From positions 1 through 9,922 of the forward strand of contig PWKX01000032.1 of NCBI GenBank assembly GCA_003559585.1: DNA of 9,922 nucleotides, written 5' to 3'. The position numbers were made by a program, and so were the translations under genes. Shown here piece after piece: positions 1 to 6,863 of the stretch; within the stretch, counting starts at the first letter, position 1, and each line of letters begins with the position of its first letter. The stretch comes from Mollicutes bacterium. Lineage in GTDB: Bacteria > Bacillota_I > Bacilli_A > Izemoplasmatales > Izemoplasmataceae. The notes beneath the pieces are model-generated. The model saw only the letters and a list, made by a program, of their open reading frames with translations, did no database searches and was not told the origin of the DNA.

Positions 1-1976
1 CCTGATTCATAGCCAACATAACCCGGTGGAGCCCCAATCAATCGTGCCACACTGTGAGATTCTTGATATTCACTCATATCAATGCGAATCATTTGGTCTT
101 CTGAATCAAACAAATGCTCTGCTAAGGTTTTTGCCAGTTCGGTTTTACCAACCCCTGTGGGACCTAAGAAGATAAAAGAACCAACAGGCTTTTTAGGGTC
201 TTTCAAAAACGCCCTTGCTCTTAACACGGCATCTGAGACGCTTTTTACCGCTTGGTCTTGACCGATGACGCGTTGATGTAAGTATTTATCAAGATTGAGT
301 AACTTATCGCGTTCGCTTTCCATCAACTTTTTAACAGGAATGCCCGTCCATTTAGAGATGATATCAGCAATTTCTTCTTCTGTCACTTCCTCTTTGATTA
401 AGCGTTGGTCATCTTGATCAGAAGCTTTGGCTTCTTCTAAAGCTTTTTCGGCTTCTGGTAGGTCACCATATTTTAACTTAGCCAATCGTTCTAAATCATA
501 CGCACGACTCGCTTGTTCAATATCTTTATTAATGTCATCGATTTTTTGTTTGAGTTTTTTAACATCACCCAACCCTGCTTTTTCATCTTCCCACCGAGCT
601 TTTAAATGATCGTGTTTATCTTTAATCATACTGATTTCTTCTTCAATATGCTCTAATCTTTTTTTTGATTGTGGGTCTTTTTCTTTGCTCAATGAGGTTT
701 TTTCGATTTCTAGTTGTAATAGTTTTCTTGATAACTCATCTAATTCTGCAGGCATCGAATCGATTTCAGTACGAATGAGTGCGGCTGCTTCATCCATTAA
801 ATCAATCGCTTTATCGGGTAAAAATCGATCTGATATATATTTGTGAGATAAAGTCGCACAAGCAACGAGTGCTTGGTCACTAATCCTTACACCATGATGG
901 ATTTCATATTTATCTTTAATGCCTCTTAAAATGCTAATGGTATCCTCAACATTTGGTTGGTCGACCATCACTGGTTGAAACCGTCTTTCTAAGGCCGCGT
1001 CTTTTTCAATGTATCGTCTATATTCATCAATGGTGGTAGCCCCAATACAATGCAGTTCTCCTCTAGCTAACATTGGCTTTAAAATATTGCCAGCATCCAT
1101 AGCGCCTTCAGTTTTACCAGCACCAACAATAAGATGTAGTTCGTCTATGAATAATATTATTTGACCATCTGAATCGCTCACTTCTTTTAACACAGTTTTA
1201 AGTCGCTCTTCAAACTCACCACGATACTTAGCACCAGCCACTAACGCCCCCATGTCTAAGGCGAAAATCGATTTGTTTTTGAGCCCTTCTGGCACATCAC
1301 CATTAACAATACGCATGGCTAAGCCTTCAGCGATGGCGGTTTTCCCAACACCAGCCTCGCCTACCAACACAGGGTTGTTTTTGGTTCGTCTTGATAAAAT
1401 GCGGATGATGCGTCTGATTTCATGATCCCGGCCAATCACAGGATCAAGATTACCGTCTTTAGCCATAGCAACTAAGTCACGGCCATATTTTTCTAACGCA
1501 TTGTAGCTAGATTCAGGATGTTCAGATGTGACCGTTTTGTTTTTTCTAATCGAAGATAATGTGTCTTTAAACGTCTTTTTATCAATATTAAATCCACTTA
1601 AAAAATTTTTAGTGTCTGCTTCTTTCAAATCAAATAAAGCCAAATATACATGTTCAACACTCATAAATTGATCTTTAAATTGTTTTTGGATATCTTCAGC
1701 CTTGACCATTAATTCTGAGGTGGAACGGTCCATATACATATCTTGAACACCCGCTAAAGCGGGTTCCTTATCTAATGTCGCATCTAATGCATTTTTCAAC
1801 CCATTAACATCAATGTTCATTCTTTTTAACACATCAACCACCAATGAATCTTCCACGCTTAAAAGCGCCTTATGCATATGATGCGGGGTTATTTTTTGAT
1901 GGTCTTTTCTTATCGCAATATTTTGCGCCTCTTGCACCACCTGACGCATCTTTTCAGTCATTTTTTCTACATTCAT
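1..1976 (-). CDS. clpB: ATP-dependent protein disaggregase ClpB (3' end beyond window)
   Basis: Encodes the first 658 residues of ClpB, the cytoplasmic hexameric AAA+ chaperone that pulls proteins out of aggregates together with DnaK. The reading frame is open to the left edge, so about 200 C-terminal residues are missing if the length is the usual 860 or so. Domains in order: Clp N-domain (about 1-145); first AAA+ module with Walker A GEAGVGKT (206-213), Walker B ending FIDE (D278/E279) and pore loop GAKYRGEFEER; coiled-coil middle domain (about 400-525) with the YDLERLAKLKYG stretch; second AAA+ module with Walker A GPTGVGKT (605-612) and pore loop GAPPGYVGYE at the edge. The Walker positions match E. 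coli ClpB numbering, which argues against indels. The start is set by GAGGAGA (1984-1990), 7 nt upstream. No promoter is seen in the 57-nt gap after hsp20, so it is probably co-transcribed with hsp20 under CIRCE control. The middle domain separates it from ClpC and ClpA. Confidence 0.97.
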   Translation of the reverse strand, partial: MNVEKMTEKMRQVVQEAQNIAIRKDHQKITPHHMHKALLSVEDSLVVDVLKRMNIDVNGLKNALDATLDKEPALAGVQDMYMDRSTSELMVKAEDIQKQFKDQFMSVEHVYLALFDLKEADTKNFLSGFNIDKKTFKDTLSSIRKNKTVTSEHPESSYNALEKYGRDLVAMAKDGNLDPVIGRDHEIRRIIRILSRRTKNNPVLVGEAGVGKTAIAEGLAMRIVNGDVPEGLKNKSIFALDMGALVAGAKYRGEFEERLKTVLKEVSDSDGQIILFIDELHLIVGAGKTEGAMDAGNILKPMLARGELHCIGATTIDEYRRYIEKDAALERRFQPVMVDQPNVEDTISILRGIKDKYEIHHGVRISDQALVACATLSHKYISDRFLPDKAIDLMDEAAALIRTEIDSMPAELDELSRKLLQLEIEKTSLSKEKDPQSKKRLEHIEEEISMIKDKHDHLKARWEDEKAGLGDVKKLKQKIDDINKDIEQASRAYDLERLAKLKYGDLPEAEKALEEAKASDQDDQRLIKEEVTEEEIADIISKWTGIPVKKLMESERDKLLNLDKYLHQRVIGQDQAVKSVSDAVLRARAFLKDPKKPVGSFIFLGPTGVGKTELAKTLAEHLFDSEDQMIRIDMSEYQESHSVARLIGAPPGYVGYES

Positions 1977-2002
1977 AAACTTGTCTCCTCGTATGATAAA
2001 AT

Positions 2003-2027
2003 AGGGCTTCAGGTTCCCTGAAGCCCT
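2003..2027 (-). terminator. Hairpin between hsp20 and clpB; possible attenuator
   Basis: A perfect inverted repeat: AGGGCTTCAG pairs with CTGAAGCCCT around a 5-nt loop. On the minus strand it starts 6 nt after the hsp20 stop and is followed by only a short T run (ATTTTAT), then by the clpB ribosome binding site about 12 nt further on. It looks like a partial intrinsic terminator or an mRNA-stabilising or processing hairpin that would make clpB expression lower than hsp20. The hairpin is seen directly; its function is inferred. Confidence 0.6.
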
Positions 2028-2033
2028 GTTTTC

Positions 2034-2468
2034 TTATTCGACATCGATCACGTAGCCTTTATTTTGAATATCACTTTTTTCAGCGTTAATACGTAAAATA
2101 CCATCTTCTAATTTTGCCTTCAATTTACTTGGATCAACATCTGGTAAATGAAGCGCACGTTTCATAGAGCACACACGACGCTCTTTGTGTAAATAACGTT
2201 TCTCTTCATCACGATCTTCTGTTGACTCATCACGGTCAATTTGAATCGTTAAGGTTTGATCGTCATATGATACTTTGAGTTCATCTTTCTTAACCCCTGG
2301 TAAATCCGCTGTGATATGATAAGCATTGTCTTTTTCTTCTACATCAAGTTTAAACGTGTCATGTCGCAATGACCGCATGGGGCTAAAAAAGTCATCCAAT
2401 AAATCGCTGAAATCTGTGACATCATCACGTCTACGTGGCGATGCACTAAAAGGTGTTAATCTAAACAT
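2034..2468 (-). CDS. Small heat-shock protein, Hsp20/alpha-crystallin family
   Basis: A 144-residue ATP-independent holdase that binds unfolding proteins in the cytoplasm and keeps them accessible to DnaK and ClpB. Residues 1-33 form a variable arm, with acidic and phenylalanine-rich DFSDLLDDFF. The alpha-crystallin domain spans about 37-132, with the typical strand segments YHITADLPGV near 50-59 and LEDGILRI near 121-128, the family's conserved GxL signature. The short tail ends VIDV, which may serve as the I/V-x-I/V oligomerisation motif. The length is normal for bacterial members. The start is fixed by AAGGAGG (2477-2483), 8 nt upstream. It is the first gene of the operon with clpB, directly downstream of a consensus promoter and CIRCE, so heat-shock induction through HrcA is expected. 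IbpA or Hsp18/Hsp20 are equivalent names; the sequence does not choose between them. Confidence 0.95.
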   Translation of the reverse strand: MFRLTPFSASPRRRDDVTDFSDLLDDFFSPMRSLRHDTFKLDVEEKDNAYHITADLPGVKKDELKVSYDDQTLTIQIDRDESTEDRDEEKRYLHKERRVCSMKRALHLPDVDPSKLKAKLEDGILRINAEKSDIQNKGYVIDVE

Positions 2469-2493
2469 TTGACAACCCTCCTTATGTGTTTTG

Positions 2494-2520
2494 TTAGCAC
2501 TCTCAATGTATGAGTGCTAA
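2494..2520. promoter_or_regulatory. CIRCE operator (HrcA binding site)
   Basis: The inverted repeat TTAGCACTC, a 9-nt spacer, then GAGTGCTAA matches the CIRCE consensus exactly in both arms and spacing. It lies just downstream of the hsp20 -10 box, at about the transcription start and in the leader, which is the usual position for HrcA to block transcription at normal temperature. Site identity is seen directly; repression by HrcA is established for this element in other bacteria. The hrcA gene itself is not in the window. Confidence 0.97.
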
Positions 2521-2529
2521 TTCAATTAT

Positions 2530-2558
2530 ATTATAAGAATGATTGTTTCATTTGTCAA
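2530..2558 (-). promoter_or_regulatory. Housekeeping sigma promoter of hsp20-clpB
   Basis: On the minus strand, TTGACA (2553-2558) and TATAAT (2530-2535) are both perfect and separated by exactly 17 nt. Transcription should start near 2523, so the CIRCE element would begin almost at +1. This fits a strong housekeeping promoter held down by a repressor rather than an alternative heat-shock sigma factor. Confidence 0.9.
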
Positions 2559-2571
2559 GTATTAATGCACT

Positions 2572-2607
2572 AAAAAATGTGATGCAAGTCCGCTAGACCA
2601 GCACCAC
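2572..2607 (-). terminator. Rho-independent terminator of the symporter gene
   Basis: Read on the minus strand, GTGGTGC and GCATCAC (plus coordinates 2601-2607 and 2579-2585) form a 7-bp stem with one G-U pair. An inner GGTC/GACT helix continues it around loop TAGCG, and the stem is followed by A and six T (2572-2577). It lies about 60 nt past the symporter stop and just before the hsp20 -35 box, insulating the heat-shock operon from upstream reading. Confidence 0.7.
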
Positions 2608-2666
2608 ATATTTTTGATGATGTATAAATGAATTTTATTGTATATTACACTAACTTAGCTTGCTGG

Positions 2667-4091
2667 CTAAATGATATCACTGGCATCTTTTTTACCGAAA
2701 TACAAAAAGCCAACCAACATCCAACCAATCATGACAATAGCGGTGAAAATCAACACAGGTAGTGCCCCAAATTGGAAGATAAGCGGCACACTAATGGCGG
2801 TCATCACACCACCACCTACAAACGGTTCAAACATCAACTGTTTATAGCCAAAAGCTTCTAACGCTTTGGTGTCTTGATTAGAATCAACAATCCGAATCAA
2901 CATTAACCCAGCAGCGGTCATCCCCATTGATTGACCAAAATCACCAATTCCACGTTCAAACCAGTTTTTAGGAATCATACGTGGTGCAATATATAAAAAC
3001 GCTAGCAAGTTCCATGTAATACCAACGAGAGCTAATGTTAAAAACACACCGATGTTGGCGCCAATGACTTCGAGTGATAAGGTGGCAATCGCCCCAACAA
3101 TTAAATAATCTAAAGATAATCCTTGTAAGCGGGTAATCATGTCACGATCGACGAGATGATACTTATCATATTTATCTAAAAACAGTTGTACCAATACACC
3201 ACCAAGCATCGCTAAAGGGAATAACGGCATATAGCCAACAATCGTTAAATCACCAGAAGCATTCCAAGTGGCGTTTTCTAACATCACCAGCAATTCTAAA
3301 ATACCACGGCCCAGTAAAATAGCAATCGCAATCATCCCAACATGCAAAGCTAAGGGTTCAATCGATTGCGGCGATGTGGTTAACACACCACTGGGTTCAC
3401 GGTCCTCCACATCAACAATTCCACGCAGTTGTGACTCATCAAAATCTTTCGGATTTTTTAAGTAATTGGTTTTTTGTTTGCGAACACCCCAGTTAATCAA
3501 TGCCACCCCAAATAACACGCCACTTACAACCCCAACAGTAGCCAAACCAAGTGCAAGGTCAGCCCCTTCAGAGAATCCAAGTTCCTCAAACGTTGAGGCA
3601 AGCCCAGCACTGGTACCATGACCACCTTCAAAGGCAATTTCAATGAGTGCACCAGACATGGGATTTGCGTTAAATAATGGCACCAACACCACTAAGGTTA
3701 CCAAAATACCAAATACGTATTGACCCCAAGCGACGGTTTGTCCGAAAGACACTTGTGGCCCAGCAGTCATCCATATGTCTTTAAACTTAGGAATGGTTTT
3801 ACCTAAAAATAGTGATGCAAAAATCACATTAATCAACAAACCAGGTAATGTGCTCATCACCTCTATAACAGGCCCTGTTAAAAAGCCGTATTCAAAACCA
3901 TCAGTCTCTGAGAAGACGCCGATTAAAGACCCTAATACTTCTGGTCCAATAAACAGCAACAAAAAACCTGCAATGATGGAACTCGGTAAGAAAAAGGTTG
4001 AAAAAATTTTAAATCTCAAACGGATTAACTTTGCGACAACGAGTGCCACACCAATCAATAAAATAGAAAAACCAACAACTTCTGGTTGCAT
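2667..4091 (-). CDS. Sodium/glutamate symporter family protein (GltS-like, ESS family)
   Basis: An integral membrane carrier expected to bring glutamate or a related anion into the cell with sodium. It is strongly hydrophobic throughout, with roughly ten or more membrane segments arranged as two homologous halves. Family signatures are GGHGTSAG (about 156-163) in the first half and the matching GDFGQSMGMTAAGLMLIR stretch (about 383-400) in the second, followed by FVGGGVMTAISVP. At 474 residues it is longer than the roughly 400 of E. coli GltS, partly because of a charged central loop (about 204-247, KNPKDFDESQ region). An in-frame ATG 10 codons upstream (4121) has no ribosome binding site. 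The ATG at 4091 is preceded by AAGGG at good spacing, and the identical leader precedes the GntR gene, so the shorter form is chosen. It is a single gene with its own terminator. The substrate is inferred from family membership only. Confidence 0.88.
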   Translation of the reverse strand: MQPEVVGFSILLIGVALVVAKLIRLRFKIFSTFFLPSSIIAGFLLLFIGPEVLGSLIGVFSETDGFEYGFLTGPVIEVMSTLPGLLINVIFASLFLGKTIPKFKDIWMTAGPQVSFGQTVAWGQYVFGILVTLVVLVPLFNANPMSGALIEIAFEGGHGTSAGLASTFEELGFSEGADLALGLATVGVVSGVLFGVALINWGVRKQKTNYLKNPKDFDESQLRGIVDVEDREPSGVLTTSPQSIEPLALHVGMIAIAILLGRGILELLVMLENATWNASGDLTIVGYMPLFPLAMLGGVLVQLFLDKYDKYHLVDRDMITRLQGLSLDYLIVGAIATLSLEVIGANIGVFLTLALVGITWNLLAFLYIAPRMIPKNWFERGIGDFGQSMGMTAAGLMLIRIVDSNQDTKALEAFGYKQLMFEPFVGGGVMTAISVPLIFQFGALPVLIFTAIVMIGWMLVGFLYFGKKDASDII

Positions 4092-4119
4092 ATCATCACC
4101 CTTTGTCTGATTTGGTTTC

Positions 4120-4125
4120 ATTGTA
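4120..4125 (-). promoter_or_regulatory. Candidate -10 box for the symporter gene
   Basis: TACAAT on the minus strand lies downstream of the preceding gene's terminator and about 29 nt before the preferred symporter start. No good -35 hexamer is visible; the upstream DNA is T-rich. It overlaps the upstream ATG at 4121, which would then not be usefully transcribed. The evidence is weak. Confidence 0.3.
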
Positions 4126-4140
4126 CAACGATTGGGAGCA

Positions 4141-4166
4141 AAATAAAAGGCCTTTGCAAGGCCTTT
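4141..4166 (-). terminator. Rho-independent terminator of the EAL gene
   Basis: On the minus strand AAAGGCCTT, a 3-nt loop GCA and AAGGCCTTT form a 9-bp stem, followed by TATTTT. The hairpin overlaps the stop codon of the EAL gene. It separates that gene from the symporter gene, which begins about 50 nt further on. Confidence 0.75.
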
Positions 4167-5787
4167 ATTGACGTTTCTTTAAAAACAATGTGGTTTCCTC
4201 AAATGTCATGGGTTTAGAAAATAAGAATCCTTGAACATAATCAACGCCTAAATCTCGCATCTGTTCAAAAATCTCTGTCTCTTCTACCCCTTCAGCGATA
4301 ACATCCAAATTCATATAATGAGCCAAATCTATGATGGTTTTTACCAATTGTTTGGTGTCTTCACTTTCGGTGATACTTAAGGTGAAATCTTGATCGATCT
4401 TCACTTTTTTTACCGGTAAATCTCTTAAACAGGACAGTGAAGAATACCCCGTTCCAAAATCATCTAAAATCGATTCAACACCAATATATTTAAATGCCTC
4501 TAAAAACGATTGTGTTAACGAACGATTCAACATCAACGTGGATTCAGTCATCTCGATTTCTAATTGGTGTTGGATATTGGATTTTTTGATGGTGTCAATC
4601 ATATTTTCGATTAAGTGAGGGTCAAACAAATTTCGTTGTGATATATTGATAGCCATTTTGATTGATGGTTGGATTTTAGAAAAAACACGGTAGTCTTCAA
4701 TGACTTTATCTAATAACCAGGCGGTGATTTGATCTATCAACCTAGTTTCCTCAGCAAGCGGTATAAATTGATCCGGTGATAACACCTCGCCATGATGCAT
4801 CCATCTAATTAACGCTTCTAATTGCACGACGTTTTCTTTCATATCAAGAACCGGTTGATAGACAATGAATAATTCATCATTTTTAATGGCTAAGGGTAAC
4901 TCACCTAGTCGTTGCAACAACAATTGATCTTCTTTATGCGCATCATGGAACACCACGTATTTTAGCGCATTGTTTTTTGCGTGCAATGCAGCAATGTCTG
5001 CTTCATTAAAGCGATCTGTAGTTGTTTTGGCTTCATCGCCAATAGAATAACCAATTGAAAAATCTAAGTATAGCGGCACATTCTCTCCGAAAAACGTTTG
5101 TTCTTCTAACGTTTTACTAAAGTCTTGTGCCATGCTATGGTGATCGATTTTCGATAACTCTATCCAAAACCGTCTTGAGTCAGCTTGGATCACAATAGCA
5201 CTTTCCGGCAATGATTTTTTGACTAAATCAAACAAATCTTTTAATACTTTATAATAAGCATGACGACCAAGTAAAATGATTAATGATTCGTAATTATTGA
5301 TTTGTAGGGTCATGGCCACAACATTAGTTTTAGGCTTATCTTCGGGGTTTGATTTCATATAATGATTATAATTAGGTAGACCCGATTCAACATGGTGTGT
5401 GGTTTGAAACATCACTTTGTTAAACTGTGCATATACGTAATCAAACAAGCCACCAGAAGATAACCCAATTAATGCAAAAAACAACATTCTAAACAGCCAG
5501 TTTTCAATTGTTTGCATCTCCCCAGTTGTCGTATTTAAAGGCATTAACGGACCAAGTATGATGCCTGCAACAACCGCAGCGATTAACCCGCCTTTAAAGC
5601 CATATAAAAACGCCCCTAGCACAATCAGCACATAGACAATATGCAAGTAAGCATGCTGGGTTCCCCCTGTGGCATAAACAAATAAGTACACAACTGGAAA
5701 CAATAAAAACGCTGATACTGTTAGTACGCGTCTTAAGCCACGTTGTTGTTCGAGTAGTTTTTTTAATAGTGTTTCGCGCTTATCCAT
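4165..5787 (-). CDS. Membrane-anchored cyclic-di-GMP phosphodiesterase, degenerate GGDEF plus EAL domains
   Basis: A 540-residue signalling enzyme predicted to hydrolyse c-di-GMP to pGpG at the inner face of the membrane. About four hydrophobic segments (near 22-40, 46-63, 66-84, 98-120) form the N-terminal sensor or anchor. A GGDEF-like fold follows (about 135-285, starting GLPNYNHY), but DSRRF stands where GGDEF should be (about 203-207), so cyclase activity is not expected. The EAL domain (about 290-535) keeps the signature residues: EALIRW (E324), N381 in NISQRN, E412 in EMTE, DDFGTGYSSL (D442/D443), K463 in VKID, E499 in AEGVEE and Q519 in QGFLFSKP, so it should be active. A frame extension to TTG at 5802 exists. 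The ATG at 5787 is preferred because GGAGG lies 8 nt before it and would otherwise be inside the gene. It is monocistronic. The input signal is unknown. Confidence 0.93.
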   Translation of the reverse strand: MDKRETLLKKLLEQQRGLRRVLTVSAFLLFPVVYLFVYATGGTQHAYLHIVYVLIVLGAFLYGFKGGLIAAVVAGIILGPLMPLNTTTGEMQTIENWLFRMLFFALIGLSSGGLFDYVYAQFNKVMFQTTHHVESGLPNYNHYMKSNPEDKPKTNVVAMTLQINNYESLIILLGRHAYYKVLKDLFDLVKKSLPESAIVIQADSRRFWIELSKIDHHSMAQDFSKTLEEQTFFGENVPLYLDFSIGYSIGDEAKTTTDRFNEADIAALHAKNNALKYVVFHDAHKEDQLLLQRLGELPLAIKNDELFIVYQPVLDMKENVVQLEALIRWMHHGEVLSPDQFIPLAEETRLIDQITAWLLDKVIEDYRVFSKIQPSIKMAINISQRNLFDPHLIENMIDTIKKSNIQHQLEIEMTESTLMLNRSLTQSFLEAFKYIGVESILDDFGTGYSSLSCLRDLPVKKVKIDQDFTLSITESEDTKQLVKTIIDLAHYMNLDVIAEGVEETEIFEQMRDLGVDYVQGFLFSKPMTFEETTLFLKKRQ

Positions 5788-5818
5788 ACATGATGCCTCC
5801 AACCAAGACTTACTTTTA

Positions 5819-5827
5819 ATTATAGCA
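5819..5827 (-). promoter_or_regulatory. Extended -10 promoter of the EAL gene
   Basis: On the minus strand TGCTATAAT gives a perfect -10 box preceded by the TGn extension, about 31 nt before the preferred EAL start. No convincing -35 hexamer is present, which extended -10 promoters can tolerate. It lies in the 74-nt gap after the GntR gene, where I see no clear terminator, so readthrough from gntR is also possible. Confidence 0.6.
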
Positions 5828-5861
5828 TATGACTGTGCACAAATGGGGTGTTTTTATGTCA

Positions 5862-6560
5862 TTATTGATAACTTGTCGAGACAATTTCATAATGTGATGA
5901 ATTGATATATGTGTTGGTCCATTCAAAAACCCTTCCGTCTTTAAGATAAACGGTTATCTCAACATTCATCATAGGGGTATATTCAGATACATCAAGATGT
6001 TTTTGGTACTTAGGCTTGATGAAGGTAGCTCGAAATCGCTGGTCAGCTTTTACAATCGTTAAACCTAGAACATCTTGAGCGTATTGGTAGATTGAACTCT
6101 CAACCACATCTTCATTTAACTTGATAACTTGTCTTGGAAAATATGATTCATCAATCATCACAGGAATGCCGTTGTTTTTACGTGATCGCACCACCTTATA
6201 CACATGAGAACCTTCTCTAATATTCAACCGCTCTGCCACTGTCGAATCAGCGCCTTGTAAGCTAAATTCAATCAGCTCACTTGAAGGTTTTCCACCAGCG
6301 ATGGTTACTTCCTTGGTGAAACCACTAAACGCTTCAGCTTTTTTATAGATTTTTTTATCTGTTGTAAAGGTTCCAACCTTGTTCACTCGATACAATTTGT
6401 TGTCTTCCACCAACATATTCACGGCTTTACGAACAGTCATCCGTGACATATGATAACGCTCTGCCAATACGCGTTCTGAGGGAATCATTTGATTTTTATC
6501 CATAGAATCAATGATATCTTCTAAAATATTAACTAACTGCATATATTTTGGTACTGTCAT
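5862..6560 (-). CDS. GntR-family transcriptional regulator, HutC subfamily (UTRA effector domain)
   Basis: A 232-residue DNA-binding repressor. A winged helix-turn-helix (about 4-68) shows the family pattern: IPSERVLAERYHMSRMTVRK (26-45) as the recognition region and VGTF (62-65) at the wing. The remainder (about 80-228) fits a UTRA ligand domain, the HutC-type sensor that in NagR-like proteins binds phosphorylated amino sugars. Length is typical. The start is supported by AAGGG 8-9 nt upstream. The gene is divergent from the PTS operon and shares a 303-bp intergenic region with it, the usual layout for a local repressor. GGTATA half-sites lie in its own leader and in the PTS leader, so it may also control itself. 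The effector is inferred from context (SIS and NagA neighbours), not from the sequence. A NagR, AgaR-like or trehalose-type regulator cannot be separated here. Confidence 0.92.
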   Translation of the reverse strand: MTVPKYMQLVNILEDIIDSMDKNQMIPSERVLAERYHMSRMTVRKAVNMLVEDNKLYRVNKVGTFTTDKKIYKKAEAFSGFTKEVTIAGGKPSSELIEFSLQGADSTVAERLNIREGSHVYKVVRSRKNNGIPVMIDESYFPRQVIKLNEDVVESSIYQYAQDVLGLTIVKADQRFRATFIKPKYQKHLDVSEYTPMMNVEITVYLKDGRVFEWTNTYINSSHYEIVSTSYQ

Positions 6561-6586
6561 ATCATCACCCTTATAAAATCATTTTC

Positions 6587-6594
6587 TATACCAG
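6587..6594 (-). promoter_or_regulatory. Candidate GntR operator half-site in the gntR leader
   Basis: Minus-strand CTGGTATA, continuing AGAAAA, lies about 27 nt before the gntR start. It shares the GGTATA core with the two other motifs in this region. It may overlap the gntR promoter, since TGGTATAGA also resembles an extended -10 box, which would give autoregulation. Confidence 0.35.
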
Positions 6595-6725
6595 ATTAGG
6601 CAAATTATCATGCGCTTCACACACATTGCATCACCAAGTTACGCTAATCTAAAATGGTTTTTTACATGTTAAGCATAAGTATACACTGTTTATAAGAACC
6701 ACGTTCAATGTTGTTGTTTTAAACC

Positions 6726-6738
6726 CTTGGTATATACC
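6726..6738. promoter_or_regulatory. Candidate palindromic GntR operator
   Basis: The sequence CTTGGTATATACC contains the perfect 10-bp palindrome GGTATATACC. HutC-type GntR regulators usually bind short palindromes with GT at the left and AC at the right around a TA-rich centre, which this fits. It lies about 60 bp upstream of the PTS -35 box. Binding is inferred. Confidence 0.45.
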
Positions 6739-6796
6739 TTATTGTAATGGTATGTTCAATAACTTGTCAAGGCAGAGCGCAAATTATATAAGATAT

Positions 6797-6825
6797 TTGA
6801 CACAAACCGTTCTTGAATTTATAAT
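6797..6825 (+). promoter_or_regulatory. Promoter of the PTS operon
   Basis: TTGACA (6797-6802) and TATAAT (6820-6825) are both perfect and 17 bp apart. Transcription should start near 6832, leaving a leader of about 30 nt. Such a strong promoter suggests control by repression rather than activation, in keeping with the divergent GntR gene. Confidence 0.88.
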
Positions 6826-6841
6826 GAGCATATAAGTGGGT

Positions 6842-6850
6842 TATACCAAG
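6842..6850 (-). promoter_or_regulatory. Candidate GntR operator half-site in the PTS leader
   Basis: TATACCAAG is the exact reverse complement of the left part (CTTGGTATA) of the palindromic motif at 6726. It lies about 10-18 nt after the predicted transcription start and directly before the EIIA ribosome binding site, a position where a bound repressor would block transcription. Confidence 0.4.
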
Positions 6851-6863
6851 AAGGAGGTTTGTC

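Larger units (their letters stand above)
6561..6863. other. Divergent intergenic regulatory region between gntR and the PTS operon
   Basis: These 303 bp hold no supportable gene. They contain the strong PTS promoter near the right end, three GGTATA-type motifs, a 7-bp inverted repeat AGATTAG (6593-6599) / CTAATCT (6644-6650), and GTTCAAT repeated directly at 6703-6709 and 6754-6760. A gntR promoter must lie on the minus strand. Candidates are GATAAT (6604-6609) and TGGTATAGA (6585-6593, extended -10 form), neither with a good -35. No riboswitch-like or terminator-like structure was recognised. Confidence 0.6.

Noticed and set aside
427..609. Plus-strand open frame of 60 codons
   Set aside because: It lies antisense inside clpB, has no ribosome binding site, and gives a low-complexity serine-rich translation typical of a shadow frame.
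2656..2669. Short inverted repeat TAGC/GCTA at the end of the symporter gene
   Set aside because: Only 4 bp of stem and no T run. The stronger hairpin at 2579-2607 is the better terminator.
3775..4110. Plus-strand open frame of 111 codons opposite the symporter gene, and a second at 3268-3465
   Set aside because: Both are antisense to a well-supported membrane protein gene, show no domain, and have no start signal.
6604..6622. Possible catabolite-repression (cre) site around minus-strand GTGAAGCGCATGAT
   Set aside because: The fit to the cre consensus fails at the essential TG and CA positions, so CcpA control is not supported.
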